Shown one piece after another: positions 33,469 to 42,873 of a stretch of 64,000 nt of DNA; the stretch's first letter is position 1; each line of letters opens with the position of its first letter. The stretch lies in the NCBI RefSeq assembly GCF_003337375.1, contig NZ_QPJD01000016.1, positions 105,217-169,216 on the forward strand, read 5' to 3'. Source of the DNA: Paenibacillus prosopidis (lineage in GTDB: Bacteria; Bacillota; Bacilli; Paenibacillales; Paenibacillaceae). The notes under the pieces are model-generated. The model was not told the origin of the DNA. It searched no databases and saw only the letters and a list, made by a program, of their open reading frames with translations. Both the position numbers and the translations under genes were made by a program.

Positions 33469-34196
33469 TAAGACGCGGAATGGCGATGGCTTGGCGGCGT
33501 ACTGGACAGCTGAATCGTATGCGTATGTTCAACACCGCGAGCATGCGAAACCTCATGCGTAAGCCAGCTTACAATCTCATCTACACCGTCACCGCCGAAA
33601 AGGTTGGAAAATACGAATGGACGGCTGCCGCGCATCTTCACCGTGTCAGCCTCCATTACTTCAAGGCTTGCGCCTACATAAGGCGCAAGATCGATTTTAT
33701 TAATAACGAGCAAATCGGAACGCATAATGCCAGGTCCGCCCTTGCGCGGAATTTTCTCCCCTTGCGCGACGTCGATAATATAAATAAACCGGTCGACAAG
33801 CTCCGGACTGAATGCAGCAGCCAGATTATCGCCGCCGCTCTCGATGAAAATCATATCCAAATTTTCAAAGCGCCGCTCCAGCTCTTCAATAGCTTCGAAA
33901 TTCATCGATGCGTCCTCGCGTATTGCCGTATGCGGGCAGCCGCCCGTCTCCACGCCGATAATCCGTTCCTCAGGCAGCACGCCCGTGTTGAACAATATGC
34001 GCGCGTCTTCCTTCGTATAGATATCGTTCGTGATAACTGCCAAGTTATAGCGGGTATGAAGCTCGCGTGTCAATCTCTCGACTAGCGCCGTTTTCCCTGA
34101 TCCTACCGGCCCTCCGATACCGATGCGAATCGGGCGTGAGCTATCAATAGCCGGGCTTTCCCATTCTTGATGCGTATGTCCTTGTCCTTGGCACAT
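33468..34196 (-). CDS. ureG: Urease accessory GTPase UreG with His-rich ends
   Basis: Protein of 242 residues, longer than the usual 200-210. The P-loop is GGPVGSGKTAL, the metal motif is GGCPHTAIRED, and NKIDLAP is the guanine-binding loop. UreG loads nickel at the cost of GTP. The extra length is at the ends: GHTHQEW near residue 7, and a tail after residue 215 with VEHTHTIQ and PSHRHSAS. Such histidines could hold nickel, which matters because the operon lacks ureE, the usual His-rich nickel carrier. Confidence 0.93.
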   Translation of the reverse strand: MCQGQGHTHQEWESPAIDSSRPIRIGIGGPVGSGKTALVERLTRELHTRYNLAVITNDIYTKEDARILFNTGVLPEERIIGVETGGCPHTAIREDASMNFEAIEELERRFENLDMIFIESGGDNLAAAFSPELVDRFIYIIDVAQGEKIPRKGGPGIMRSDLLVINKIDLAPYVGASLEVMEADTVKMRGSRPFVFSNLFGGDGVDEIVSWLTHEVSHARGVEHTHTIQLSSTPPSHRHSAS

Positions 34197-34219
34197 CTGT
34201 CATTCCTCCAATTCATTGT

Positions 34220-34912
34220 TTAAGACATGAATAATCTCGAATACAATCGCTCATGCCGCATCATCGCAAGCTCCGCCATTGGCATGTTGGCGTATGCTTC
34301 TTCCGGCTCAAGCGCTCTTGCAATGTTCATCGCTTCCATCGTGTGCGGAATCAGTCTCGCTATTAACGACTGCCCTTCCGTTTGCCCCATCGACATAAGA
34401 CGCAGTGCGCTGTTCACGCAAGTAACGATACAGGTGTACAGGTAGCCTTGAATCGCACGTTCTTCCGAAACGCCGAGCAGCCAGCAGGCGTACCCATGCG
34501 CGAGGGGATGTGATGCAAAGCACCGGCCTGCGCGCAGGGCTTCCGTCAATGGCGTCCAATTAAGCTGTGGATGAACGGCAGCCGCAAGCTGCAGCAGGCG
34601 CCGCCCCATCTTCTCTACCCCGCTGCGGGTTTCCGAAGCGATTCTTTGAACATGGACAAGACGCTCAACCGACCACAGCCTATCCCATTCCTCTAAAGGC
34701 ACATCACGATATACCGCCTTAATTACCATCGCGTCCGAACATGCCCAGCTTTGCAGCAGCATCGCCGAAGCATATGCGTACAGCTGGGCGGAAGTATTCA
34801 TCCTGCCGTCCTGAACCATCGTTTCCAATCCAAATGAATGCGAGAAGCCGCCGATCGGCAGCGCCGAATCTAGAAGCTGCTGCATGGCAAGCCATCTGAC
34901 ATTATCGTTCAT
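34220..34912 (-). CDS. ureF: Urease accessory protein UreF
   Basis: Protein of 230 residues, all helical, with LLDSALPIGGFSHSFGLETMVQDG at the start, the strongest signature of UreF. SHPLAHGYACWLLGV and YLYTCIVTCVNSALRLMSMGQTEGQ are also typical. UreF links UreD and UreG and acts as fidelity factor in nickel insertion. It begins 52 bases after ureC, and ureG follows 23 bases after its stop; the gap before it is where ureE lies in many other operons. Confidence 0.93.
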   Translation of the reverse strand: MNDNVRWLAMQQLLDSALPIGGFSHSFGLETMVQDGRMNTSAQLYAYASAMLLQSWACSDAMVIKAVYRDVPLEEWDRLWSVERLVHVQRIASETRSGVEKMGRRLLQLAAAVHPQLNWTPLTEALRAGRCFASHPLAHGYACWLLGVSEERAIQGYLYTCIVTCVNSALRLMSMGQTEGQSLIARLIPHTMEAMNIARALEPEEAYANMPMAELAMMRHERLYSRLFMS

Positions 34913-34964
34913 TTACCGTCCGCCCTTCCTGTCCGCATCGGTACCGGCCATCAGCCATAACCCT

Positions 34965-36680
34965 CTAAAACAAGAAGTAGCGCTGTGCCATCGGCAGCAC
35001 CTCTGCCGGCTCGCAAGTAACATGCTCACCATCCACCGTCACGTGATACGTTTCCGGATCCACTTCCAGCTTCGGTGTGGCGTCATTATGAATCATATCC
35101 TTCTTCGTAACCGTCCGGCAGCCTTTAACCGGCTCGATCCGCTTCTGCAGCCCCAGCTCCTTCGCTACTCCCCGGTCATAGGCCGCTTGCGAAACAAACG
35201 TAATGGAGCTGCTGAATACCGCTTTGCCAAAGGACGCGAACATGGGACGGCCAAATACAGGCTGCGGTGTCGGAATCGAAGCGTTCGGATCGCCCATTTG
35301 TGCATAGGCAATGCTGCCGCCCTTCAACACGAGATCCGGCTTCACGCCAAAAAACATCGGACTCCAAATGACGAGATCGGCGAACTTGCCAGCTTCCAAC
35401 GAACCTACCAAATGCGAAATGCCATGCGTAATTGCCGGATTGATCGTATATTTCGCAATATAACGCTTGATGCGGTAATTGTCGTGCTGCTCGTTGTCTG
35501 GCGACAGCGGACCGCGCTGCTGCTTCATTTTGTCAGCCGTCTGCCACGTACGAATAATCACCTCGCCAACCCGGCCCATCGCCTGCGAATCCGAGCTAAT
35601 CATGCTGAATACGCCCATATCGTGCAAAATGTCTTCAGCCGCGATCGTTTCCGGCCTAATCCGTGAATCGGCGAACGCCACATCCTCCGGTATGCTGCTG
35701 TCGAGATGATGGCAAACCATCAGCATGTCTAAATGTTCTTCTATTGTATTAATGGTAAAAGGTCGCGTCGGGTTCGTTGAAGAAGGCAGCACGTTCAGCT
35801 CTCCTGCCGCAACAATGATGTCCGGCGCATGACCGCCCCCCGCCCCTTCCGTATGATACGTATGGATGGTGCGGCCGCCGATAGCCGCAAGAGTATCCTC
35901 AACAAAGCCTGCTTCGTTTAACGTATCGGTATGTATCGCAACCTGCACGTCATACTGGTCCGCCGCTTGCAAGCAAGCATCTATTGCTGCCGGTGTCGTA
36001 CCCCAATCCTCGTGCAGCTTCAGCCCGATTGCTCCAGCTTCGATTTGCTCGATGAGCGGAGCAGTGAATGAAGCATTGCCTTTGCCCGTAAAACCGAGAT
36101 TCATCGGAAAATGCTCCGCCGCTTCGAGCATACGCCGCATATGCCAGGCGCCCGGCGTTACCGTTGTCGCATTTGTACCCGTTGCAGGACCCGTTCCACC
36201 GCCGATCATCGTCGTCACGCCGGAAGACAAGGCCGTCTCAATCTGCTGCGGACAAATAAAATGAATATGCGAATCAATGCCGCCAGCCGTCACGATTTTG
36301 CCTTCGCCGGCAATGACCTCGGTGCTGGCACCCACAATCATATTCGGATGGACGCCATCCATAATATCGGGATTGCCCGCTTTGCCGATGCCGGCTATCA
36401 TCCCGTCTTTTATCCCGATATCGGCTTTCACAATTCCCCAATGATCGATAATGACCGCGTTTGTAATAAGCGTATCCAGCACGCCTTCATCCCGCAGCGC
36501 GCCGCTTGACTGCCCCATTCCGTCGCGGATGACCTTGCCGCCGCCGAATTTGCATTCGTCGCCGTAAACGGTATAATCGCGTTCGATTTCCGCCCAGAGC
36601 CCGGTATCCGCAAGTCTTACCGCATCCCCGGTTGTCGGCCCGAACATAGCCGCGTAGCTTCGCCTGTCCATCCTGCTCAT
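34965..36680 (-). CDS. ureC: Urease alpha subunit
   Basis: Catalytic subunit of 571 residues, the normal length. All active-site residues are visible: nickel ligands His138 and His140 (DSHIHF), carbamylated Lys221 (IGLKLHEDWG), His250 (VAIHTDT), His276 (HTYHTEG), catalytic His324 in the flap MVCHHLDSS and Asp364 (SSDSQ). Numbering is one above Sporosarcina pasteurii urease. The enzyme turns urea into ammonia and carbamate. Its start overlaps the ureB stop (ATGA). Confidence 0.97.
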   Translation of the reverse strand: MSRMDRRSYAAMFGPTTGDAVRLADTGLWAEIERDYTVYGDECKFGGGKVIRDGMGQSSGALRDEGVLDTLITNAVIIDHWGIVKADIGIKDGMIAGIGKAGNPDIMDGVHPNMIVGASTEVIAGEGKIVTAGGIDSHIHFICPQQIETALSSGVTTMIGGGTGPATGTNATTVTPGAWHMRRMLEAAEHFPMNLGFTGKGNASFTAPLIEQIEAGAIGLKLHEDWGTTPAAIDACLQAADQYDVQVAIHTDTLNEAGFVEDTLAAIGGRTIHTYHTEGAGGGHAPDIIVAAGELNVLPSSTNPTRPFTINTIEEHLDMLMVCHHLDSSIPEDVAFADSRIRPETIAAEDILHDMGVFSMISSDSQAMGRVGEVIIRTWQTADKMKQQRGPLSPDNEQHDNYRIKRYIAKYTINPAITHGISHLVGSLEAGKFADLVIWSPMFFGVKPDLVLKGGSIAYAQMGDPNASIPTPQPVFGRPMFASFGKAVFSSSITFVSQAAYDRGVAKELGLQKRIEPVKGCRTVTKKDMIHNDATPKLEVDPETYHVTVDGEHVTCEPAEVLPMAQRYFLF

Positions 36681-37045
36681 TCGCCATCCCCTTCCCAGGC
36701 AGCAAGCCGCTCCCGAACCTCAAGAGTAATCTTGCCAGCTTCCGCTTTACCTTGGCTTAAACCGTTTAACCCATAAGAAAGCTTCGAACCGCCCAGCTCG
36801 ACTACCGTCACCGGCTTTTCCTCACCCGGCTCGAAACGAACCGCCGTTCCCGCAGCGATGTGCAGGCGCATGCCGAAAGCTGCCTCGCGGTCAAATTTTA
36901 ATGCACGGTTTACTTCAAAAAAATGAAAATGAGAGCCGACCTGGACAGGTCTATCGCCCGTATTGACTACGATGAGCTGCTGCGTCAGGCGTCCGGCATT
37001 CAATTCAATCTCGCCCGCAGCCGTTCGATATTCTCCTGGTATCAT
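36677..37045 (-). CDS. ureB: Urease beta subunit
   Basis: Protein of 122 residues. MIPGEYRTAAGEIELNAG and SHFHFFEVNRALKFDREAAFGMRLHI are diagnostic of UreB. It forms the (alpha-beta-gamma)3 enzyme with the neighbouring genes. It starts 38 bases after ureA and ends over the ureC start. Confidence 0.96.
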   Translation of the reverse strand: MIPGEYRTAAGEIELNAGRLTQQLIVVNTGDRPVQVGSHFHFFEVNRALKFDREAAFGMRLHIAAGTAVRFEPGEEKPVTVVELGGSKLSYGLNGLSQGKAEAGKITLEVRERLAAWEGDGE

Positions 37046-37083
37046 CTTGCCCTACGCCTCCTCTTATGTATCTATTCCTTCAT

Positions 37084-37389
37084 CTAGCCTGTAATCGGAT
37101 AATGGATCGTGACAAGCTTCGTACCGTCGGGAAAAGTCGCTTCCACCTGGACCTCATGGATCATTTCGGGAATGCCGGGCATAACCTGCTCCCGCTTCAG
37201 CACCTGTGTTCCGTATTCCATTAATTGCGCAACCGTCATTCCGTCCCGCGCACCTTCCATAATTTCCGAGGTGATGAGCGCGACGCTTTCGGGATAATTA
37301 AGCTTCACGCCGCGGTTCATCCGGCGTCTCGCCAAATCCGCTGCGATCGTGATGAGCAGCTTTTCTTTTTCACGTTCGGTCAACTGCAT
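37084..37389 (-). CDS. ureA: Urease gamma subunit
   Basis: Protein of 101 residues, as usual for UreA. MQLTEREKEKLLITIAADLARRR and KLNYPESVALITSEIMEGARDG are conserved. It heads the operon; AGAGGTGG lies before the ATG, and a sigma-A promoter plus a GlnR/TnrA-like box lie upstream. Confidence 0.96.
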   Translation of the reverse strand: MQLTEREKEKLLITIAADLARRRMNRGVKLNYPESVALITSEIMEGARDGMTVAQLMEYGTQVLKREQVMPGIPEMIHEVQVEATFPDGTKLVTIHYPITG

Positions 37390-37418
37390 GTTTCCACCTC
37401 TTTACCAGTAATAACTTC

Positions 37419-37472
37419 ATTATAGACAGCAATTTAGGGTAAGTAAATCTGTTGACGTTAGATTTCGTGACA
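37419..37472 (-). promoter_or_regulatory. ureA promoter and GlnR/TnrA-like box
   Basis: The -10 is TATAAT (37424-37419) with TTTACT 17 bases before it. Upstream, TGTCACGAAATCTAACG (37472-37456) fits the GlnR/TnrA pattern TGTNAN7TNACA except for the last base. Its centre is about 52 bases before the predicted start, the position from which TnrA activates in Bacillus. Confidence 0.65.
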
Positions 37473-38303
37473 TAAAAATAAAAAAACAGAATGTACGGCG
37501 TTAACTCATTCTAGATTTAACATGAAACTAACATGAATATTAACCGTCTTCTGCAGTTCTTAACTCCTCCGACAGAGGATCCCGATTGCTTTGTGTTCCT
37601 AAACAATGGCTGCATAAAATAAAATACGCGACACAAAACTGCTTTAATAAACAGTTTTATATCGCGCTTAGTATTTAATGTTTATTTTAGTATAGAGCTG
37701 CAACCACTAATAATATTGCTATATGCCCCGTTGCGTAATACCACAAATCGGTGGAAAATCTACATCAAGAATCTCCAGAAAAATTCCAATAACAAAGGAG
37801 TAATATCATATGATGCAACGTGAGAATATGGATCACATTTTCTTATTATAGTAGATGCTAAATAATGGCATCATAAGTGAATGAATTTTAGAGCAGCAAT
37901 TGCACTATTTATAATAATGGAGAAGTTCAACTGTAAAGAATCAATTTTTCCGCTTGGTTCACTCCAAATGGATTCATGACTTCGTACAAGGACATTGAAT
38001 CCGTTATTTATCCGTTTCGTCCCTCTTTTGAGGTACTTACGGACACCGAATCCTTTATTTGCTGCAAAATTTTGAGTGCATTCTAAGGCGTATAGAGGAT
38101 CCATTGTCCGCATGACTCGTCGTTCGCAATGCAGAACACGTAATTTCATACATTTATTCCTGTTCCCGTAAAGCAAGTGTTCCTTAATGTTTTGTGAACA
38201 TAAATGGCAGAAGCTTGTCTATCCCGTCTTGTAGCCAACGCTTGTCCAATGTGATAAACTTGAGTATCGATATTTTATTAAGCTAATAGGGGGCACTTTT
38301 TTC
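37473..38303. other. Long intergenic region between urease and ilvD
   Basis: It holds an inverted repeat AAAACTG/CAGTTTT near 37636-37663, a 13-codon frame with an AAAGGAG site starting at 37811, copy C of the family-1 repeat, and presumably the ilvD promoter near 38230-38270, whose hexamers I cannot fix. No T-box motif is present, so ilvD is not under a branched-chain T-box here. Confidence 0.6.
37984..38112 (-). repeat. Intergenic repeat, family 1, copy C
   Basis: Read on the minus strand it contains GCGGACAATGGATCCTCTAT, ACGCCTTAGAATGCACT, GTACCTCAAAAGAGGG and CGGATAAATAACGGATTCAA. It aligns to the second half of copy B with one small gap. Confidence 0.8.
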
Positions 38304-39989
38304 ATGGCGACCAAGAGAATGCGATCAGACATGATCAAAAAAGGTTTCGACCGCGCACCGCATCGCAGCTTGCTGCGTGCCGCAGGCGTTAAAGAAGAAG
38401 ATTTCGGCAAGCCGTTTATCGCGGTTTGTAACTCGTATATTGATATTATTCCAGGTCACGTCCACTTGCAGGAGTTCGGTAAGCTTGTTAAGGAAGCAAT
38501 CCGCGAGGCGGGCGGCGTTCCTTTCGAATTTAATACGATCGGCGTCGATGACGGTATCGCAATGGGCCACATCGGCATGCGCTACTCGCTCGCGAGCCGC
38601 GAGATTATTGCCGACTCCATCGAGACAGTCGTTAACGCTCACTGGTTCGACGGCATGGTATGTATTCCGAACTGCGACAAAATTACGCCCGGCATGATTA
38701 TGGGTGCGCTTCGCGTCAACATCCCGACGATGCTTGTCAGCGGCGGACCTATGAAAGCAGGCAAAACGTCCGATGGCCGTTCGATCTCGCTCTCCAGCGT
38801 ATTTGAAGGCGTAGGCGCACACCAAGCCGGCAAAATCAATGACGATCAGCTGATGGAGCTTGAACAATTCGGCTGCCCGACTTGCGGATCATGCTCCGGT
38901 ATGTTTACGGCTAACTCGATGAACTGCCTGGCTGAAGGTCTTGGTCTTGCGTTGCCAGGCAACGGCACCATTCTTGCTGTTTCCCCTGAGCGCAAAGAGT
39001 TCGTTAAAGAAGCTGCACGCCAGCTTATGAAAATCATTGACCTTGGCATTAAGCCTCGCGATATCGTTACGAAGGATGCGATCGACAACGCATTCGCACT
39101 TGATATGGCGATGGGCGGTTCGACAAATACAGTTCTTCACACGCTTGCTATTGCTCATGAAGCAGGTATCGAATATCCGATCGAACGCATTAACGAAGTT
39201 GCTGAGCGCGTTCCCCATCTGGCAAAAATTGCACCAGCTTCCGATTATCATATCGAGGATGTGCATAATGCAGGCGGCGTTAGCGCCGTTCTGAACGAGC
39301 TGTTCAAGAAAGAAGGCGCAATTCAGGGCGATTGCTTGACCGTTACCGGCAAAACGCTTCGTGAAAACGTCATTGGCTGCGAAATTCAGGATACGGATGT
39401 TATTCGTACCATTGATAATCCACATACTGAGCGCGGCGGCTTGGCTGTCCTATTCGGTAACCTGGCTCCTAACGGCGCTATTATCAAAACCGGTGCAGTA
39501 GACAAGTCGGTTGGCGGCTATCACAAAGGGCCTGCCATTTGCTTCGATTCACAGGACGATGCGCTTGCGGGTATCGCAAACGGCAAGATCAAAGAAGGCC
39601 ACGTCGTTATCATCCGATATGAAGGACCTCGCGGCGGCCCAGGAATGCCGGAAATGCTTGCACCTACCTCGCAAATCGTTGGTATGGGTCTCGGCGCGAA
39701 GGTTGCTCTCATTACTGACGGACGCTTCTCCGGCGCATCGCGCGGCATAAGCATCGGTCACGCATCGCCGGAAGCTGCTGAAGGCGGTCCGATCGCTTTC
39801 GTTCAAGATGGCGATATCGTTGAGATCGATATGAACAACCGTACGATGGATCTGCTGATTAGCGATGAAGAGTTTGAGAAACGCCGCTCCGAATGGAAAG
39901 GCTTCGAGCTTAAAATCAAACGCGGCTACCTCGCCCGCTATGCACACCTTGTAACATCCGCCAGCACTGGCGGCGTTATGAAAATGTAA
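38304..39989 (+). CDS. ilvD: Dihydroxy-acid dehydratase
   Basis: Enzyme of 561 residues, the normal size, of the IlvD/Edd family. It dehydrates dihydroxy-acids in the third common step of valine, leucine and isoleucine synthesis and uses an iron-sulfur cluster and magnesium. Cluster cysteines are visible in AVCNSY, IPNCDKITPGM and GCPTCGSCSGMFTANSMN. The C-terminal SGASRGISIGHASPEA is conserved. GGGGG precedes the ATG. It is a single gene between two terminated units. Confidence 0.97.
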   Translation: MATKRMRSDMIKKGFDRAPHRSLLRAAGVKEEDFGKPFIAVCNSYIDIIPGHVHLQEFGKLVKEAIREAGGVPFEFNTIGVDDGIAMGHIGMRYSLASREIIADSIETVVNAHWFDGMVCIPNCDKITPGMIMGALRVNIPTMLVSGGPMKAGKTSDGRSISLSSVFEGVGAHQAGKINDDQLMELEQFGCPTCGSCSGMFTANSMNCLAEGLGLALPGNGTILAVSPERKEFVKEAARQLMKIIDLGIKPRDIVTKDAIDNAFALDMAMGGSTNTVLHTLAIAHEAGIEYPIERINEVAERVPHLAKIAPASDYHIEDVHNAGGVSAVLNELFKKEGAIQGDCLTVTGKTLRENVIGCEIQDTDVIRTIDNPHTERGGLAVLFGNLAPNGAIIKTGAVDKSVGGYHKGPAICFDSQDDALAGIANGKIKEGHVVIIRYEGPRGGPGMPEMLAPTSQIVGMGLGAKVALITDGRFSGASRGISIGHASPEAAEGGPIAFVQDGDIVEIDMNNRTMDLLISDEEFEKRRSEWKGFELKIKRGYLARYAHLVTSASTGGVMKM

Positions 39990-40012
39990 TTAGATTCCAG
40001 GCATAAATTCAA

Positions 40013-40057
40013 AAATGGAGTGCGGACCTTTTAAAAGTCCACACTCCATTTTTTTAT
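40013..40057 (+). terminator. ilvD terminator
   Basis: ATGGAGTG/CACTCCAT and GGAC/GTCC form a long stem, followed by TTTTTTT. Confidence 0.92.
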
Positions 40058-40086
40058 TGGCTCTTACGTTATAGTTGACATTAAGT

Positions 40087-41490
40087 TTATATAGCTGTTG
40101 TTTTCGTACCCAATTGCGCAGCTTCGTCGGCTGCTGCGCTTATTGACCGTTCCACAACATCGCTTATACGCTCGGCTTCCTCATGCATTTTGTTCAGCTG
40201 AATGGTAGCATAACGTCTTATTGTTGCAACCGGCATGAGCAGCATGCGCGGTGAAATCGTCTCTCTCCGCTTCTTGCCTTTGGCAGATGGCTGCGGTTTC
40301 GTCAAGACCCGTATAAGAATTCGCAGATAAACGCGGGTAGATTTCGCAAACAAGCCCTCCGGCAGTTGAAAAATTTCGAAGCCTAACCGGTCAGCTCCGC
40401 GATGAATCATCGTAACGCCATACACGGCTTTAATATCCTTCGCATCCGAATCACCCGCGAGCTGATTCGCCAGCAGAGGAAGCGCCTGCTCTACCTCCCG
40501 GAGCATGCGGATCCCTGTAGCGACAGGTGATTTGGAGGTAGCAGCGATGGAGGACAGCTTCTTGTTATCAAAATGCAATTCCACGACGCGATCACCCTTC
40601 GCAACATGGCCGCCTTCTGCAAAATCGACAGCTTCACCGTTGTACGTAGTAACCCGGTAATGAAAAGCCGGATCGTTCGTTTCGCCAACCGTTTTTAAAC
40701 GGAAGGCAACGTGGAATGCTTTCTCCCAAAGCAGCCAAAGAGAAATGATCGCTCTTTTCCAAATCGACGAGCGAAATTCCCGCGCGGCTTCGGTCACCTT
40801 AATCATTTCGTCGATGCCGACAAAACGGTAGCCCCGCTTCGTTCCTTCTTCTAAATAGGCTTCAAGCGCTGTAAGCATATTTCTTGGCGCATCCTTGTCG
40901 GCTCCGAGCGTCATGCCGCAATCGTGCAGCAGTATGACTTCTCCTGGTCGCAGCTTCTTCAGCATCCGCTTCTTCAGCCGTTCCGCTCCCAGCCGAATTC
41001 GCCAATCGCCGAACATGGCTGACCACAATATAATTTGCAAATAACCTAAATTCGCATAGTCGAATACGTTTACGATTCCCCATGGCGGACGATAATAAGC
41101 CGAACGAATTCCTGTTGCTTTCTCGATAATTTCGGCGGTGCGCTCGATCTGGCGCTTAACCGTGCGGGGCCTCATGACCCAGTTCGATTTGTGAACATAA
41201 TTATGAATACCGATAATATGACCTTCAGCCTTCATCCTTTGCAGCAGCTCCGTTTGCGTCTCCGCATGAGAACCCACGACAAAAAAGGTCGCCTTCGCAT
41301 GATAGCGGGCGAGCAAATCAAGCAGCTGCGGCGTATAGTGCGGATCGGGTCCGTCATCGAATGTAAGGGAAATTTCCTTCTCCACCCTACCTTTATTAAA
41401 TACGCGGAAGCCGAAGGTCCGGCTAATAAAACCCGGGAGGAAAGCGTAAAAAGACACGACGTACAATCCCCACAGCAGCAAATTTTCCAT
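40087..41490 (-). CDS. Polysaccharide deacetylase with YkoP-like C-terminal domain
   Basis: About 467 residues. A hydrophobic N-terminal segment (about 1-20) is followed by a NodB-type domain with SLTFDDGPDPHYT (metal Asp), GIHNYVHKS (metal His pair), YYRPPWG and LLHDCG. Residues from about 270 on form a second domain resembling YkoP, a protein often encoded next to deacetylases in Bacillus; here it seems fused. Likely targets are N-acetyl groups of cell-wall or capsule glycans. I use ATG at 41490 with GGTGGGG upstream; the longer frame lacks a ribosome binding site. Confidence 0.85.
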   Translation of the reverse strand: MENLLLWGLYVVSFYAFLPGFISRTFGFRVFNKGRVEKEISLTFDDGPDPHYTPQLLDLLARYHAKATFFVVGSHAETQTELLQRMKAEGHIIGIHNYVHKSNWVMRPRTVKRQIERTAEIIEKATGIRSAYYRPPWGIVNVFDYANLGYLQIILWSAMFGDWRIRLGAERLKKRMLKKLRPGEVILLHDCGMTLGADKDAPRNMLTALEAYLEEGTKRGYRFVGIDEMIKVTEAAREFRSSIWKRAIISLWLLWEKAFHVAFRLKTVGETNDPAFHYRVTTYNGEAVDFAEGGHVAKGDRVVELHFDNKKLSSIAATSKSPVATGIRMLREVEQALPLLANQLAGDSDAKDIKAVYGVTMIHRGADRLGFEIFQLPEGLFAKSTRVYLRILIRVLTKPQPSAKGKKRRETISPRMLLMPVATIRRYATIQLNKMHEEAERISDVVERSISAAADEAAQLGTKTTAI

Positions 41491-41656
41491 TTTGTTTTCC
41501 CCACCGTTATATGATTTAGTCGACGAATGAATAGCGGTACAAAACAACAACAATAGTTCTAATTGTAGCATATCGCAATAAAAAATAGGCATCTTTTTAA
41601 AAACTATAGTACAATCTTAATGGAAATATGATAACCCAAAAAGAAGGAGAAGAACG

Positions 41657-42805
41657 ATGCTGCCATTTTACAAAAAGTATTGGCGAACCGCCTTTGACAT
41701 TGCTCTTATCGCGCTCACTGTATATTTAATTATGTATTCCTTCAGCTACTTGTACCGAATCGCAACGCCTATTTTCTTTTCCTTTCTCATTTTTTTGTGC
41801 ATTGAACCGTTAGCTCGGCGCTTGAATAAGCTTGGTATAAAAAAATCGATAGCATCCGGCATATCCGTTCTTGTATTTTCGATCATCATTCTTGGAGCCT
41901 TTTCCGGCATGGCCTATCTTGTGACGAAGCAGGGCTCGGAGCTGGTTGCAAACTTTCCCCAATACCAAGAAATGCTCGCGGAACAAATCGCAAATTTAAC
42001 GGCGCAGATCGAACAAAGGTTTAATGCGCTGCCGCCTGACCTCGATCTTGTCGAGCGTTCTAAAGAATTGATTCAAGGAGCGTTAGCTTATCTTCAAACG
42101 TTAGCCATGACCGTCCTCTCTAATATCGTAGGTTATGTTTCTTCCTTCTCCACCTTCGTCTTTAACTTTGTGGTCGGTATTATATTAGCTTATTTCTTAA
42201 GCATTGAAATTACGACTTGGAAACAAACCGCAGAGGACAAAACGCCGAAAACGTTCAAAACAGTATTCTTTTTCCTGCGTAACAACGTATTTAAAGGCAT
42301 TGCCCTCTACATAAAAGCGCAGGCTAAAATGATCAGCATCACCTTTATTGTTATTTTGATCGCATTAATCCTGCTCGGAGTGAAGAATGCATTCGTCATT
42401 GCAGTCGTAGCTGCTATTTTCGACATTTTACCGCTGCTCGGCGTAGGCACCGTCTTCATCCCATGGATTATTTACTTGATCATCGTAGGTAAAATCTCGC
42501 TCGCCATCTGGCTGTCTGCCCTGTTTCTCGTCGTCGTGCTTACGCGCCAAATTCTTGAGCCGAAAATAACGGGAGACTCGCTCGGTGTATCCGCGTTCAC
42601 GATGCTCGCCTTCATGATTGTTTCGTTGTCGCTATTCGGCGTCGCCGGTGTCATTTTATCGCCCATATTAATGATTTTGATTAAGGCGCTTTACGATCAA
42701 GGCTACTTCCACCGCTGGATACGTACGCCGCAAGGTGAATTCGACGTTCCTGCGTCGGGAGAGTCCTATGTGCAAAGCCTTATGAAGCAGGATGAGGACA
42801 AATAA
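41657..42805 (+). CDS. AI-2E family membrane protein
   Basis: Protein of 382 residues with the AI-2E/PerM pattern: two to three helices, a soluble coiled segment (about 85-135), then a group of helices with FDILPLLGVGTVFIPWIIYLI and ILEPKITGDSLGVSAFTMLAFMIVSLSLFGVAGVILSPI. Family members export small metabolites or ions; the autoinducer role is shown for only a few. AAGGAGAAG precedes the ATG. The gene is divergent from the deacetylase. Confidence 0.9.
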   Translation: MLPFYKKYWRTAFDIALIALTVYLIMYSFSYLYRIATPIFFSFLIFLCIEPLARRLNKLGIKKSIASGISVLVFSIIILGAFSGMAYLVTKQGSELVANFPQYQEMLAEQIANLTAQIEQRFNALPPDLDLVERSKELIQGALAYLQTLAMTVLSNIVGYVSSFSTFVFNFVVGIILAYFLSIEITTWKQTAEDKTPKTFKTVFFFLRNNVFKGIALYIKAQAKMISITFIVILIALILLGVKNAFVIAVVAAIFDILPLLGVGTVFIPWIIYLIIVGKISLAIWLSALFLVVVLTRQILEPKITGDSLGVSAFTMLAFMIVSLSLFGVAGVILSPILMILIKALYDQGYFHRWIRTPQGEFDVPASGESYVQSLMKQDEDK

Positions 42806-42813
42806 AGTGAAAA

Positions 42814-42873
42814 AAGGGCCGTGCCGCCCTACAGCGAAATCTATTTTCGCAGTAGGATGACACGGCCTTTTTA
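42814..42873 (+). terminator. Long terminator after the AI-2E gene
   Basis: AAAAGGGCCGTG...CACGGCCTTTTT with CCTAC/GTAGG and GCGAAAA/TTTTCGC inside makes a stem of more than 20 pairs. Confidence 0.9.

Noticed and set aside
33423..34085. Plus-strand frame of 220 codons opposite ureG
   Set aside because: Shadow of ureG and ureD; no ribosome binding site or motif.
37871..38176. Minus-strand frame of 101 codons
   Set aside because: Mostly repeat copy C; no ribosome binding site and no recognisable domain.
37473..38303. T-box or leader-peptide attenuator for ilvD
   Set aside because: The T-box core GGTGG-ACCGCG is missing. The 13-codon frame at 37811 has Ile and two Leu, but lies nearly 500 bases away with a repeat between.
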